Positions 1 to 10,168 are shown, numbered from the stretch's first letter. The stretch: DNA of 64,000 bases from CAWHJB01 sp963698715 (GCA_963698715.1 CAVORW010000002.1:372001-436000); one strand, 5' to 3'. Notes: generated by a model not told the origin, from the letters alone. Translations and numbers: made by a program.

Positions 1-2960
1 GTCGCCGGGGCGCCAGGGCACGGATAGCTTCCAACAGCAGAAAATCGAATCGCTCAACCTGTTCCCGCAGGGCAAGGATATCCTCTACAATGGGCTCAGC
101 CTGCTCAGGCGGCGCATAAGCTGCCACTGCCGCCAGGGCGCGCCCACGCTGTGAAAGATCCTTGATCTTTTGGGTAAGTGCCATTGCATCTTCCAGGTGC
201 TCAGAAGCAAGACTGGCTGCCATATCTGCCAACACACGATCGCTGAAATAAGCGCCTTTGTAGATCGCCCCCCGAAATCGAGGCTACTTCCCGGAAGGAA
301 GCAGCCGCTGTGCGGCCTTGCTCTGCCAGCCAGGCGCGGTATAAAGATGGCAGGTCGGCGCCACTAACTGCTTCATTTTGGGCTCGTTTTTCCAGTTCTA
401 CAGCCTGGTCTTCCTGACCGAGCTTGCGACGCAGGTCCGCCAGGGCGAGTAAGACCTGTCCAAGATAGCCACCCTGGGCCTGCTCGCTGGCTGCTTCGGC
501 CTGGTCCAGGATCTGCCCGGCCCGCCCGGCATCTTGAGCGAGGATCGCACGCGCCAGCGCCAGCAAAGCTCTGGCATGGAAACCTTTGTGGTCAACCGGT
601 GGGGCTTCCAGGGCCTGCAAAGCGCTCTCCAGCTGGAACGCAGATACTTCAGGCGCGGCAGCTTCCATTGGTGTGCCGGACTGGGCTTCGGATTGCCGCT
701 CGCTGAGGTAACCGCGAGTATGCTCACTGAAGGCCAGCTGCATACCCGTGTCGCCAATCTGGCTGGACAGCTGTTCGGCTTCGCTAAATATGGCAGGGCC
801 GCGCGTGTCGCCGGCCCGGACCAGCCAATAGGCTACGTCAGCCAGGGCACGTGCCTTGGCTCCCAGGGTATCAAAAGTGTTTTGATCCTGGACCCAACGG
901 GCTTCAAGTGAGGTCTGAGAAGCCATGTTGGCGCTGCTTAAGAAATCACGCGTCCCTTCATCCAGCTCAACCAGTATTGCCCGGGCTGTCTCAATCGCCT
1001 GGGTGAAGTCAGCCTGGGCAGCCTGCACCTCCGTCGGCAGCTGCCAGAAAGCCAGCTCGGCTAACAATCGAGCGCGCTGGTCAGTACCAGGCAGTTGGAT
1101 GGCGGTCTGGCGGGCAAGGCTGTATGCGTGGCGGGCCTGGTCTGTTTGCTTCTCGGCTGCGTAGCGGGAGCCCAGCCGAACCCACAGGAGGGCGGTAAAG
1201 TAGGCCTCGTCACCCTGGACGGGCAGGCTGGCAGCAATCGCGGCGGCGTGCTGCTGGTTATCAGCATCCCCAGTGTCCAGCAGCCCAAAAGCCACATTGA
1301 CCAACCCTTCCACGCCCGCCTCACCTCCAGTTCGGGCCAGGTTGTGGGCTCGCTTCCATTGGCCGTTGCGGGCCAGCTGGCGGAGCAGGTCAGGGCGGGC
1401 GGCCTTTACACTGGAAACCAGGGTAGCCGAAACCAGACCGCAGCGAACAAGCTCGGGCAGGCCAGCTGGTGCGCCCATTTCCAGCGCGGCGGCAATAGCT
1501 TCCGCCAGGTCATTACTGAAAAGATAATCGGATTGGGTCCGCAACCGGCGCGCCATCCGCACTTGCGGGGAGATCGACTGGAACAGCCGCGGAAAATAAT
1601 CGCGCCCGGCACCACGGAGGTGATAGGTCAGGGTCTCCAGGGGATAATCGTCATCCAGGAGAGCGAGGTCGGGATTCCTTTCGAGATAGTAATTGACAAT
1701 TTTGCGGTGAAATTCGGCTGCATCCAGCCAGAAATCCCCTGGCAGGTCAGGATCCAAAAGAAAGGCTGTAAATGCGCTGTGGTACGGCCGGTAAGTGCGC
1801 TGGCTGGGCGAGAGAGAGTCGTCGAAATCCAATAGACCAGTCAAGCTCTCGAGTGCCTGGCGCACCTGGGAGCCGCTCAAATTGCTAAAAGCGATGAGTT
1901 GGGATTCGGTGAGCGCCTGACGCGATACAGCCAGCAGCCCAAGTAAGGGTGCGTAGGTGGACTGCCATTTTTCGATATCGGTTTGTACCAGGGCAACCAG
2001 ACTCAGACGGTAAAGCTCGGCCATTTTTTTAGTAAATGACGCCAGCTTCAGCGTGCTTTGGCTTTCGCCTAATGCCTGCCACAGCTTCTTAAGTTCCTCG
2101 GGTCCGGAATTTTTTATCCCTTCTAACAGGGTGGTTATATACAAGAAATTGCCTTCGCTGAAGCTCAGCACTGCCTGGATAAAATCAGGGCGAGAGATAC
2201 CAGCAGCCTGGAGGGTGCTCTCCAGGTTCGAGCCGTGTAGAACGCGTTCCAGATAGAGGCGGCAGTCTGCCAGATTTTGCTCGCTTTGCCCGTCCAGGAT
2301 AAACAAGCGTCCCCGGTCTGGCGGGAGCAGGTCACGGGCTTCGACCAGGGCCCTGCCGGGAGCGCTGGTGAGCAGCAGGCGCAAGCCGTGGATGTGACCC
2401 AGATGGGCTGCCAGCAAATGAATGGCAGGAGGGGTGGGATATCCGTAAGCTTCATCTAACCCGTCGATCACCAGGGTGACCGGCCCTTGCCCGCGTGCGA
2501 CCTGGGCTTCCAGAGGTTGAACCACCAGGCGCAGGAACTCGTCTTCTACCGGTGAGTCGACAAAATTTTCGATCGTCGCGCCAACCAGCTTTGCCCCACT
2601 TTTGACTTCTCCAGCGATATTGAAAGTGACATTGACTTGCGGTAGATCACGGACAGCCTCGACCAGGTCAGCGCCAAACTGGTTGGTGATCTGGCTGGAC
2701 AGAGCCTGAATAAACAGCCTGGGGTTGCGCTGATGCAAAGATTGGGCGTCAATAAAGTGGTGCAGGCAAGCGCTCGTTGTGACCAGTTGGGCCGCAAAAG
2801 CTGTTTTGCCGATACCGCGCTCACCGGTCAGCAAAAAATAGCTGCCCTGTCCAGATTCCAAAAAGCTGGAGAACTCCTTTTCCAGCCATTCTCGGCCGGT
2901 GAAATTGCTTGCCGGAGTGACGACCGCCCCAGTCAGGTGCGATTGATCAGACATAGGCAT
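1..2960 (-). CDS. STAND-type NTPase with TPR-like helical repeats, frameshifted, runs off the window
   Basis: The protein begins with an FTGREWL motif followed by a P-loop (GERGIGKT, about residues 44-51) and a Walker B segment (TLVIDGLDEAY) near residue 165, the pattern of NACHT/AAA-like STAND ATPases. The C-terminal half is Ala/Leu-rich helical repeat sequence typical of TPR sensors. In the main frame translation ends at base 201 with an aberrant basic tail. The -1/+2 frame remains open from about base 270 down to base 1 and continues the same Ala-rich repeats (for example AIYKGAYFSDRVLADMAASL). The frames meet at a run of six C at 268-273 (plus strand), so one base has been gained or lost there, by mutation or sequencing error. 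The start is placed at the ATG six bases after an AGGAGG, overlapping the upstream gene's end. It is a paralogue of the upstream STAND gene and probably co-transcribed with it. The sensed ligand is unknown. Confidence 0.75.
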
Positions 2961-5900
2961 CTCCAACCTCCTGAATCACTTGTGGATTGTCCGACTCGGT
3001 AGCCAGGATATAACGCGCCAGAACAGTATCAAGGGCTGTGCGATCGATCAAGGCTTTATTGATTATTCCCTGGATCAGTGGCTGTTTATCTTCGGGGAAG
3101 AGATCTGCCGCCCGCAGAACCTCGCCAGCCAGACGGCATGCGAGAAGCGGAATGAAAGACGGATCTGGGAGGAAAACGCGGGTGCCTTTGTCCAGTTTCT
3201 GGTGGGGCTTAAAGCCAGGGTTATAAGCACAAAGCTCTTCGAAAGATGCTCCCAACTCGCCGGCTAGATCAAGCAACGTGTTCGCGGCTTGCAGAGAATC
3301 CCGCAGCGGCACTTTGGTGGGAGAACGGTCTCGGTGATCGTAAGTGTCGTTCACAATGTGGAATGGGGCGAAGAGCGGCTCGGATGGGCTGGCGCTGAAT
3401 CGCTCGATCAGTTCGCTCAAGGATAATCCTGCCGGATGCCAGGTGCGGGCACGCATGGTGTTGACTCGAGCGGTCGCCCAGGCGCAGAAAATGGAATCTT
3501 GAATGTTGTGGGCGCTCATTAAGGCATTTAAACTGGTTGAGTTCTTTACCTCGCCGACCATGATTAGTTCAGCTTCGGCCAGATTGAGCCAGGTGGTATA
3601 CATGTACCCGGCAAAACCATCTGGAGCCTTCAAAGCCTCCTTATGGCATTTCTGTAAATCGGCTTCCTCACCCAAACAGTGGTAAGCCAGCGCCAGGGCA
3701 GTCAGACGGCGCTTATGCTCACCCCATTGATCCGTTTTATTACGCTCCGGGTATAATTCGCTGGCGCTTTGTACGGCAGCCGACCGCATCTGATCCAGCT
3801 CCTGGCGAGCGCCGGGAATTTTAGCCCGCGCGGCTAAAGCCAGACGAGCAATGGACAATGCCTCGGTGAAATCAACCCCACCGCGTGATAAGGCCGATTC
3901 GGCCAGCTGGCGCATTGTTTTGAGCGTCCACTTGGGATTGGGATGGCGCAGAACAGCGTCGCTCAACAGGTGTAAAGACAAGTTGCGGTATTGCACGTAC
4001 CGGTTGGCAGAATGGATGCGCAGGTATTTTTCAAAGAGCCACTCTTCTTCGGGGTGTTGAACTGCATACGCAACCAGCGGCAGTCCGTCCTGGTTGGCCA
4101 GGAATTCCGGTACGGTGTGACCCTCCTGGCTGAGGGCATGCAGCATGCCCTCGCTGAGAAATTCGCTGGCGGTATTGAGATGTTCGCTAATCATAAATTC
4201 GTTGGCTGACTGCCCGCCGGCGCGCTTGAGTATCTCCTCGACCTCATCTTTTACCGGGACTCTGCCCGGTAAGGGGGGCAATCCACCTAAGGGCTCTCCC
4301 CATGCGGTCGCAACCCGTTGGGCCAGGACTTCCAGAGGCCAGATAAACGGCTGGCTGGATACGACCTGGTCGTGCAGCTGGCGGGCTTGCTCAGGCTTTT
4401 TTTCGGCAGCCAGCCAGGCGATCAGCAGGACGGCAACCTTTTCCCAGAAAGGCCCCACATTTTTGAGCATATTGAGCTGTCGTAGGGCTTCGTCCATCTG
4501 CGCCATCTCGGCCAGTTCGAATATTCTGGCAGGACGCTGGTTTCCCTGGTGGAAATCATACAGCCCCAGAGAGGCGCGTATTACCATTGGCAGAGCTTGC
4601 TGGCCCTGCCGTCCAAGTGCCACTTGCATGCCCATTTCCAGTTGACGCTGCAGCTGGCTGAAATCCTTAACCTTTACCTGATGCCGCTTTTGATAATCTG
4701 GGCCGGTCACCAGACGCACCAGGCGGGCAGCCTCCAGATGACTGGTGGTTTCAATAGTTGCCAGGCTGGCTGCGGCCAGATGGGTGGATAGGTAGCGGTA
4801 GGCGTAGTCGTCCCACTGGCTGTAATTTGGTTTACCATTTGGACTGCCCCAGTAATGGTCGGCGATGGCGGCGTTGGGAATCCAGGCGTTAATATGGAAG
4901 CTTTTATTCTGTTTATCTTCCAGTAAGAAGTCGGTAAAGGATTTATGGAAGGGACGGTAGGGGCCGTTGGCCTGATCTCCATCCAGGTATTGCATGCAAG
5001 CCGATAGCGTGGGTGTAATATCCTCGCCGCGGATATTCTCCAGGATAGTTCGCTTAATCCCATCGGCCTGGCTGACAGCAATCAGGCCCAGCAGGGGCGA
5101 AAATTCATCTCCCCAGCGTTTTAACAAGCCAGCGCCCAGTTCACGGGTCAGACTCTCGTGATAATAACCCGTCATGCCGGAAGGGAATTTGAACTCTTCT
5201 GCCAGTGGGTCCTGGTAGCTGCCTTTTTTCAAGTCGCCTACTACCAGGTCGGCATACAGGAAGATACCCTCGGCGGCTCCAGCCACTTTGTCGGCCAGGC
5301 GGCTGCGATCTGGTTCAGCCATCCAATCCAGCTGGTTGAAGGCATACCGCTGCACGTCGCCCTGGCTGGCGGTGGCATCATCTCCAAGGTCGATCGGATT
5401 GACTCCAAAGAAGTATTTGAGCAAGCGCTCGTCCGGACGCAGGGTAGCCAGGAAGCGCACCTGTTTGGGCAGGTCTTTGAGGGTGTTGAGCAGGTCGAGA
5501 ATGGTAAACTTCTCCCTCTCTGCTTCCTGAGGACGATCGGCGGTGAGGGCGTACGTGGCTGCCTCATCGAGCGAGTCGACCAGCAGCAGCATGGGCTGCT
5601 TATGGCCCATTTGGTAAAGCTGCACCAGTGGATCGTGCAGCAGCCGGAAAAAGCTGGTTTCATCCCCAAAGTCCCCAAGCTGCAGATTGTTGATATTCAC
5701 ATTTTTGGCGTCCACCTGCGCGCCGGCAGACACTTGCTCGATGCGCTGGGTGGCTTCCAATCGGACCAGTTCAGGTAGGGATTTTGTGAACGCCTCATTA
5801 AACTGTTTTATGGATACTGAGAGCTGATTGTGGAGGTTAATGGACAGATTTTTAGGGGTGATACTGCCACCGCCAGCCTGGCAAAAATGGACGCCGCGCA

Positions 5901-6132
5901 CCTGATTGCGTAATCTTTGCAGCCGATCCTGATCTTTGGGATTGTCCGGCGGCGGACCGAAATTTGCCAGCCAGGCAGACAACATACTTTTGCCTGTGCC
6001 TGGATCGCCGGTGATCAATAGCAGACGCTCTGAGGTGTTTTCGTACCAATCCAAGATCCGGGGCAGCAGCCATTTTCGGCCCGTAAATTTATCGATATTG
6101 GCAGCAATTTTCTCTGGCAGCTGGATAGTCAT
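2947..6132 (-). CDS. STAND-type NTPase with C-terminal LysM-like segment
   Basis: This 1061-residue protein starts with an FTGRKWL motif, a P-loop (GDPGTGKS, residues 42-49) and Walker B (MLLLVDSLDE, 181-190), as in NACHT-like STAND ATPases, which act as ligand-triggered oligomerising switches. The middle is helical repeat-like. Near residues 930-990 a segment with NTLLDLAGELGASFEEL, a YNPGF core and a GTRVFLP ending matches the LysM pattern. That fold normally binds N-acetylglucosamine polymers and is odd in a protein with no signal peptide. Its end overlaps the start of the second STAND gene by 14 bases, so the pair looks co-translated. A MITE lies only about 45 bases upstream of the start codon. 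The effector output is not recognisable; defence or signalling is inference from family behaviour. Confidence 0.8.
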   Translation of the reverse strand: MTIQLPEKIAANIDKFTGRKWLLPRILDWYENTSERLLLITGDPGTGKSMLSAWLANFGPPPDNPKDQDRLQRLRNQVRGVHFCQAGGGSITPKNLSINLHNQLSVSIKQFNEAFTKSLPELVRLEATQRIEQVSAGAQVDAKNVNINNLQLGDFGDETSFFRLLHDPLVQLYQMGHKQPMLLLVDSLDEAATYALTADRPQEAEREKFTILDLLNTLKDLPKQVRFLATLRPDERLLKYFFGVNPIDLGDDATASQGDVQRYAFNQLDWMAEPDRSRLADKVAGAAEGIFLYADLVVGDLKKGSYQDPLAEEFKFPSGMTGYYHESLTRELGAGLLKRWGDEFSPLLGLIAVSQADGIKRTILENIRGEDITPTLSACMQYLDGDQANGPYRPFHKSFTDFLLEDKQNKSFHINAWIPNAAIADHYWGSPNGKPNYSQWDDYAYRYLSTHLAAASLATIETTSHLEAARLVRLVTGPDYQKRHQVKVKDFSQLQRQLEMGMQVALGRQGQQALPMVIRASLGLYDFHQGNQRPARIFELAEMAQMDEALRQLNMLKNVGPFWEKVAVLLIAWLAAEKKPEQARQLHDQVVSSQPFIWPLEVLAQRVATAWGEPLGGLPPLPGRVPVKDEVEEILKRAGGQSANEFMISEHLNTASEFLSEGMLHALSQEGHTVPEFLANQDGLPLVAYAVQHPEEEWLFEKYLRIHSANRYVQYRNLSLHLLSDAVLRHPNPKWTLKTMRQLAESALSRGGVDFTEALSIARLALAARAKIPGARQELDQMRSAAVQSASELYPERNKTDQWGEHKRRLTALALAYHCLGEEADLQKCHKEALKAPDGFAGYMYTTWLNLAEAELIMVGEVKNSTSLNALMSAHNIQDSIFCAWATARVNTMRARTWHPAGLSLSELIERFSASPSEPLFAPFHIVNDTYDHRDRSPTKVPLRDSLQAANTLLDLAGELGASFEELCAYNPGFKPHQKLDKGTRVFLPDPSFIPLLACRLAGEVLRAADLFPEDKQPLIQGIINKALIDRTALDTVLARYILATESDNPQVIQEVGDAYV

Positions 6133-6176
6133 CGTTTCACCCTTTCGCCTTTATAAAAAGCAAGCACTCCTGTACC

Positions 6177-6275
6177 GGGCGCACTCAAAGTTTGTAGATT
6201 AGGTGTTCGGTTTGTGCGGCGTCAGCCGCACAAACCGAACACCAAAATTATTTTTCTACAACATTTGAGTACACT
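6177..6275. mobile_element. MITE copy A (98-99 bp, palindromic core)
   Basis: A short element ends in GGGCGCACTCAAAG on the left and TTTGAGTACAC on the right and is flanked by 10-bp direct repeats CTCCTGTACC (6167-6176 and 6276-6285). Its core is a perfect hairpin, GTGTTCGGTTTGTGCGGC and its complement around a 4-base loop. A second copy lies at 58833-58930 in the opposite orientation with the same core. The termini resemble those of the IS at 25531-26946, which suggests mobilisation by that transposase family. It has no coding capacity. Confidence 0.85.
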
Positions 6276-6285
6276 CTCCTGTACC

Positions 6286-6727
6286 TTTAACGAGAGATGG
6301 ATCGATATTCCGATACAGCTGGGGATCTGGAATCGGGCGGCCCATAGGGTCTATGCGGGTCATGCCGAGGTGGATGCGCCTGTAGTTCTCCACGAACCCC
6401 ACTGATTCATTGAGTGTATGAGAACTACCTATAGTTTATCATTTAACTCCGCAATAGACTCGATCAGGTTCCCAGGTTGTCAAAAAAAATCTTGCAGCTG
6501 ATCATATCTGCATTTGGGATATGCCCATGAGTGCCTAAATTACTTCACCCTGTGGGTGGCCTGCCCACCTCACTCAATGACACGCACGTCATGGGTGTCC
6601 TTCAGGGTTTTCTGGGATAGTTCGACTGGAATTCTTAATACCCAAATTGTTGCCAAGGCGGGATTTTTCGAGTATTGTTTAACCAAGTTGAATGGTTCTA
6701 TAGAATAGGGGTTTGGAGGGTCTAGAT
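6286..6727. other. Intergenic region between STAND pair and 4Fe-4S gene
   Basis: Apart from the MITE on its left side I see no convincing gene, RNA or repeat here. It presumably holds the promoter of the plus-strand redox genes. A clear GGAGGG lies seven bases before the ATG at 6728. Confidence 0.4.
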
Positions 6728-7852
6728 ATGAGCGACGTATATGAACGCCTGGCGCAATTTTTGGACGAGTTGCCCGCTGGTTACCCGCGCACAGAGAGCG
6801 GGGTAGAATTAAAGATTTTAAACATGCTTTTTACACCGGATGAAGCGGAATTGTTCATGAAGCTGAGCCTGATTGGGGAAGAACCGCGAGTGGTTGCCCA
6901 CCGGGCAAAACAGCCAGTCGAAAAGGTCAGCCAGCAGTTGGCCGAAATGGAAAAGAAAGGGCTGGTGTATGCGACCCAAAAACTGGGCAAATCCCCAGAA
7001 TACAATGCCCAGCAATTTGTAGTCGGCTTTTGGGAGGGGCAGGTTAACCGCCTGAATCGAGACCTTGTGGACGCGATCGAAGAGTATTTGCCCAGTTTTG
7101 TCGATCTCGATCTCTGGCAAAAAGCCCCGCAGCTTCGGACAATCCCGGTCAGGGAGAGCATTCCGTTACAGACCGAAGCAATGCCGTATGAAATCGCGGA
7201 GGAAATTGTGCGCAGCCGGACCACAATTGCTGTGGCGAACTGCATTTGTCGCCAGGAAATGCAGATTGCCGGGCAGGGCTGCACAAAGCCGCACGAGACC
7301 TGTATGACTTTTGGAGGGGCGGCGGAACATTACGTACGAACTGGGAGAGGGCGCAGAGTCTCCCAGGACGAGGCCCTCACGATCCTCGCTCTGGCAGATC
7401 AGGCTGGGCTGGTGCTTCAACCAGGCAATGCCAAAAGGCCAGCATTTATTTGCGCTTGCTGCGGCTGCTGCTGCGGGATCCTGCGCAACGTAAAAAAACA
7501 CCCACAGCCTGCCAATATAGTCTCCAGCCCTTACATGGCCGTACATACAGTAGAGATCTGTTCAGGATGTGGCACCTGTGTCGAACGCTGCCAAATGGAT
7601 GCCATCACCCTTCCGAATGGAACTGCGGAATTGAACCAGGCGCGCTGTATTGGATGTGGATTATGCGTCAGCACCTGCGAAACCGGAGCACTAACTTTGG
7701 AGCGGAAGCCTGAAAATGAACAGCGCCCGATTCCTAAAAATGTGGTGACAGCCAATCTTGAACTGGCCCAGGCGCGCGGCAAGTTGGGTAAAAAACAGCT
7801 GGCTAGCATGCTGATCCAATCAAAAAAGGACCGGCTGGCTGCCAGAAAGTAA
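6728..7852 (+). CDS. 4Fe-4S binding protein with N-terminal winged-helix-like region
   Basis: The C-terminal part carries two classic CxxCxxCxxxC ferredoxin motifs (C278-C288 and C307-C317, counted from this ATG), enough for two [4Fe-4S] clusters. More cysteines cluster earlier (C172, C174, C185, C192 and a CACCGCCC stretch at 242-249). Residues about 30-90 look like a winged-helix/HTH fold. The ATG at 6728 is chosen because GGAGGG sits seven bases upstream; an in-frame TTG at 6713 is less likely. Only 43 bases separate it from the flavoprotein gene, so the pair is probably an operon. The protein could be the electron acceptor or donor of that flavoenzyme, replacing ETF. This partnership is inferred from position. 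Confidence 0.8.
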   Translation: MSDVYERLAQFLDELPAGYPRTESGVELKILNMLFTPDEAELFMKLSLIGEEPRVVAHRAKQPVEKVSQQLAEMEKKGLVYATQKLGKSPEYNAQQFVVGFWEGQVNRLNRDLVDAIEEYLPSFVDLDLWQKAPQLRTIPVRESIPLQTEAMPYEIAEEIVRSRTTIAVANCICRQEMQIAGQGCTKPHETCMTFGGAAEHYVRTGRGRRVSQDEALTILALADQAGLVLQPGNAKRPAFICACCGCCCGILRNVKKHPQPANIVSSPYMAVHTVEICSGCGTCVERCQMDAITLPNGTAELNQARCIGCGLCVSTCETGALTLERKPENEQRPIPKNVVTANLELAQARGKLGKKQLASMLIQSKKDRLAARK

Positions 7853-7895
7853 GCTGGACATGTAAGTATCTTTTTTAAAGGTGCTTGAATTTGAA

Positions 7896-9974
7896 ATGAA
7901 TGATCAGCAGCGCTTCAGTATCTTGTTCGAACCGATTAACATCGGGCCGGTAGTTGCTCCTAACCGTTTTTATCAGGTGCCCCATTGTAATGGACTGGGG
8001 TACCGTATGCCGCGCGCCCTGGCTGCGATGCGGGGAGTCAAAGCTGAAGGCGGCTGGGGAGTGGTTTGTACGGAAGAGGTTGAAATCCATCACAGCAGCG
8101 ATCTTACCCCGTACATTGAGGGGCGATTGTGGGATGACAGAGATATCCCGGCGCTGCGGCTGATGGTTGAGGCAGTCCACGCGCAAGGCTCCCTAGCGGG
8201 GATTGAGCTAAACCACAGCGGAGTGAACACGGCCAACTGGTATTCCCGGGCTACCCCGCTTGGGCCGCGCTCGATGGGGGTCTTGCACACCGATCCAGTT
8301 CAAACCCGGCGGATGGATAAAGAGGATATCCGCCAATTCCGACGCTGGCATCGTAATGCTGCATTGCTCGCGAAGAAGGCTGGTTTTGATTTGATCTACT
8401 GCTATGCCGGTCATGGGTTGTCCCTGGCGATGCAGTTTCTCTCACGACGTTTCAACGACCGCGTAGATGAGTACGGCGGCAGCCTGGAGAACCGGGCCCG
8501 TTTACTGCGCGAGCTGATCGAAGATACGAAAAGTGCGGTTGGTGATTCCTGCGCAGTGGCTGTCCGCCTGGCAGTTGATGAACTGCTGGGCGAGGAAGGC
8601 ATCACCAGCCAGGGTGAGGGCTACGATGTCGTCGCTATGCTGGCAGAAATGCCAGATTTATGGGATGTGAATCTCAGCGGTTGGAGCAATGATTCGGCTT
8701 CCTCGCGCTTCGAGAAGGAGGGCTTTCAGGAACCCTATATTGCCTTCGTCAAGTCACTGACCAGCAAACCGGTGGTCGGGGTTGGCCGCTACACTTCGCC
8801 GGAGACGATGCTGGCCGCGATCGAACACGGTGTGGTGGACCTGATCGGCGCGGCCAGACCGTCAATTGCCGATCCGTTCTTGCCGAAGAAAATTCAGGAA
8901 GGCCATTTCGAAGATATCCGCGAGTGCATTGGCTGCAACATCTGCGTGACTGGCGATACCCGCATTTACCCGATCCGCTGCACGCAGAATCCCACCATGG
9001 GAGAAGAATGGCGGCGCGGCTGGCATCCGGAGAAAATTGCTCCTAAAAAGAGCGACCAACAAATTCTGGTCGTGGGCGGCGGACCAGCCGGACTGGAATG
9101 CGCCCGGGCACTGGGACAGCGGGGTTATGCAGTGACGCTGGTCGAGGCGCGCCGGGAGTTTGGCGGGCGAGTGGCATTGGAAGCCGAGTTGCCTGGACTG
9201 AGCGAATGGCGCCGGGTGATCGATTGGCGACTGACTCAAATTAAAAAACTGGCTAACGTGTCCATTTATCCGAGCAGCTTGATGAGAGCAATGGAGATCC
9301 TGGAAACTGGGATGAAGCATGTTATTTTGGCGACCGGCTCCCACTGGCGAAGAGATGGCGTAGGCCGCCAGAACTGGCGCGCGATCCCCGGGCACGATCT
9401 CCCCGACGTTTTGACTCCGGATGACTTGTTGACGGGCCGGATGCCGGTTGGACGGGTGGTATTGTTCGATGACGACCATTATTATATGGGCGGCGTGCTG
9501 GCAGAGCTTATGATCAGCCAGGGCTGCCAGGTCACACTGGTGACTGCGGAGCCCCTGGTTTCGGCCTGGACCATCTATACATTAGAGCAAGAGCGGATTG
9601 AAAAACGCCTGACAAGGTTAGGCGCTCAACTGATGAAGCAGCATTCTCTAAAGGACATTTATCCGGGGGCAGTCAAACTGCAATCGACTGTTTCCGGTAA
9701 GGAGCTTGAACTGGCCTGTGAGGCGGTGGTGCTGGTGACCGAGCGATTGCCGGAAAACGAAGTTTACCAGGGGCTTAAGCAGGCTGCTATGGCTGGCCGG
9801 CTGGCCTCCCTGCGGCTGATTGGGGATGCGGAGGCTCCAGGGATTATTGCCCAAGCCGTGTATGCCGGCCATTTGGCGGGACGCGAATTCGATGAACCTA
9901 TCTTAGGCGAGACGCCGTTCAAAATTGAGGGCGAGATGTATGGGGGACCGCTGCTAGATAATTTTTCCACATGA
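7896..9974 (+). CDS. Trimethylamine dehydrogenase-like FMN/4Fe-4S/FAD oxidoreductase (OYE family)
   Basis: This 692-residue protein has the three-part layout of trimethylamine dehydrogenase and 2,4-dienoyl-CoA reductase: an Old Yellow Enzyme TIM barrel (to about 330), a 4Fe-4S site (CIGCNIC followed by a fourth Cys 12 residues on) and an FAD/NAD(P)-type domain (VVGGGPAGLECA). NRFYQVPHC and VKAEGGWG match trimethylamine dehydrogenase very closely. The Cys of PHC (residue 31) corresponds to the residue that covalently binds FMN there. From my memory of that enzyme, the substrate-bowl Tyr60 and Trp355 are replaced here while the Tyr169/His172/Asp267 equivalents remain, so a related methylated amine other than trimethylamine is plausible. 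The ATG at 7896 is preferred over a GTG at 7881. The neighbouring 4Fe-4S protein is a candidate redox partner. Confidence 0.85.
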   Translation: MNDQQRFSILFEPINIGPVVAPNRFYQVPHCNGLGYRMPRALAAMRGVKAEGGWGVVCTEEVEIHHSSDLTPYIEGRLWDDRDIPALRLMVEAVHAQGSLAGIELNHSGVNTANWYSRATPLGPRSMGVLHTDPVQTRRMDKEDIRQFRRWHRNAALLAKKAGFDLIYCYAGHGLSLAMQFLSRRFNDRVDEYGGSLENRARLLRELIEDTKSAVGDSCAVAVRLAVDELLGEEGITSQGEGYDVVAMLAEMPDLWDVNLSGWSNDSASSRFEKEGFQEPYIAFVKSLTSKPVVGVGRYTSPETMLAAIEHGVVDLIGAARPSIADPFLPKKIQEGHFEDIRECIGCNICVTGDTRIYPIRCTQNPTMGEEWRRGWHPEKIAPKKSDQQILVVGGGPAGLECARALGQRGYAVTLVEARREFGGRVALEAELPGLSEWRRVIDWRLTQIKKLANVSIYPSSLMRAMEILETGMKHVILATGSHWRRDGVGRQNWRAIPGHDLPDVLTPDDLLTGRMPVGRVVLFDDDHYYMGGVLAELMISQGCQVTLVTAEPLVSAWTIYTLEQERIEKRLTRLGAQLMKQHSLKDIYPGAVKLQSTVSGKELELACEAVVLVTERLPENEVYQGLKQAAMAGRLASLRLIGDAEAPGIIAQAVYAGHLAGREFDEPILGETPFKIEGEMYGGPLLDNFST

Positions 9975-10168
9975 TTTTATGGCTTCTAATCAAAGCGGCT
10001 CGGTCGATCATAAATGGATAGCGATCTGCTCAGACATGGATTGATATAGCGCGTTCTCATTTCTGTTTGGAAGCCCGGTCTTCGAATTCTTGGCAGGTTG
10101 TTGAAAAAGAGTGGTGCTATACTTCAAGCCGGAGTTAGATCTGCTGTAGCAGTTTTTGAAGCCTTTGA

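Noticed and set aside
1095..1835. 246-codon plus-strand ORF opposite the first STAND gene
   Set aside because: It is antisense to well-supported helical repeat coding sequence, and its translation has no recognisable protein features.
5158..5778. 206-codon plus-strand ORF opposite the second STAND gene
   Set aside because: It lies antisense to the P-loop ATPase region, where the minus-strand frame has clear conserved motifs.
8862..9479. 205-codon minus-strand ORF inside the flavoprotein gene
   Set aside because: It is a shadow of a strongly conserved coding region; no plausible domain or ribosome binding site.
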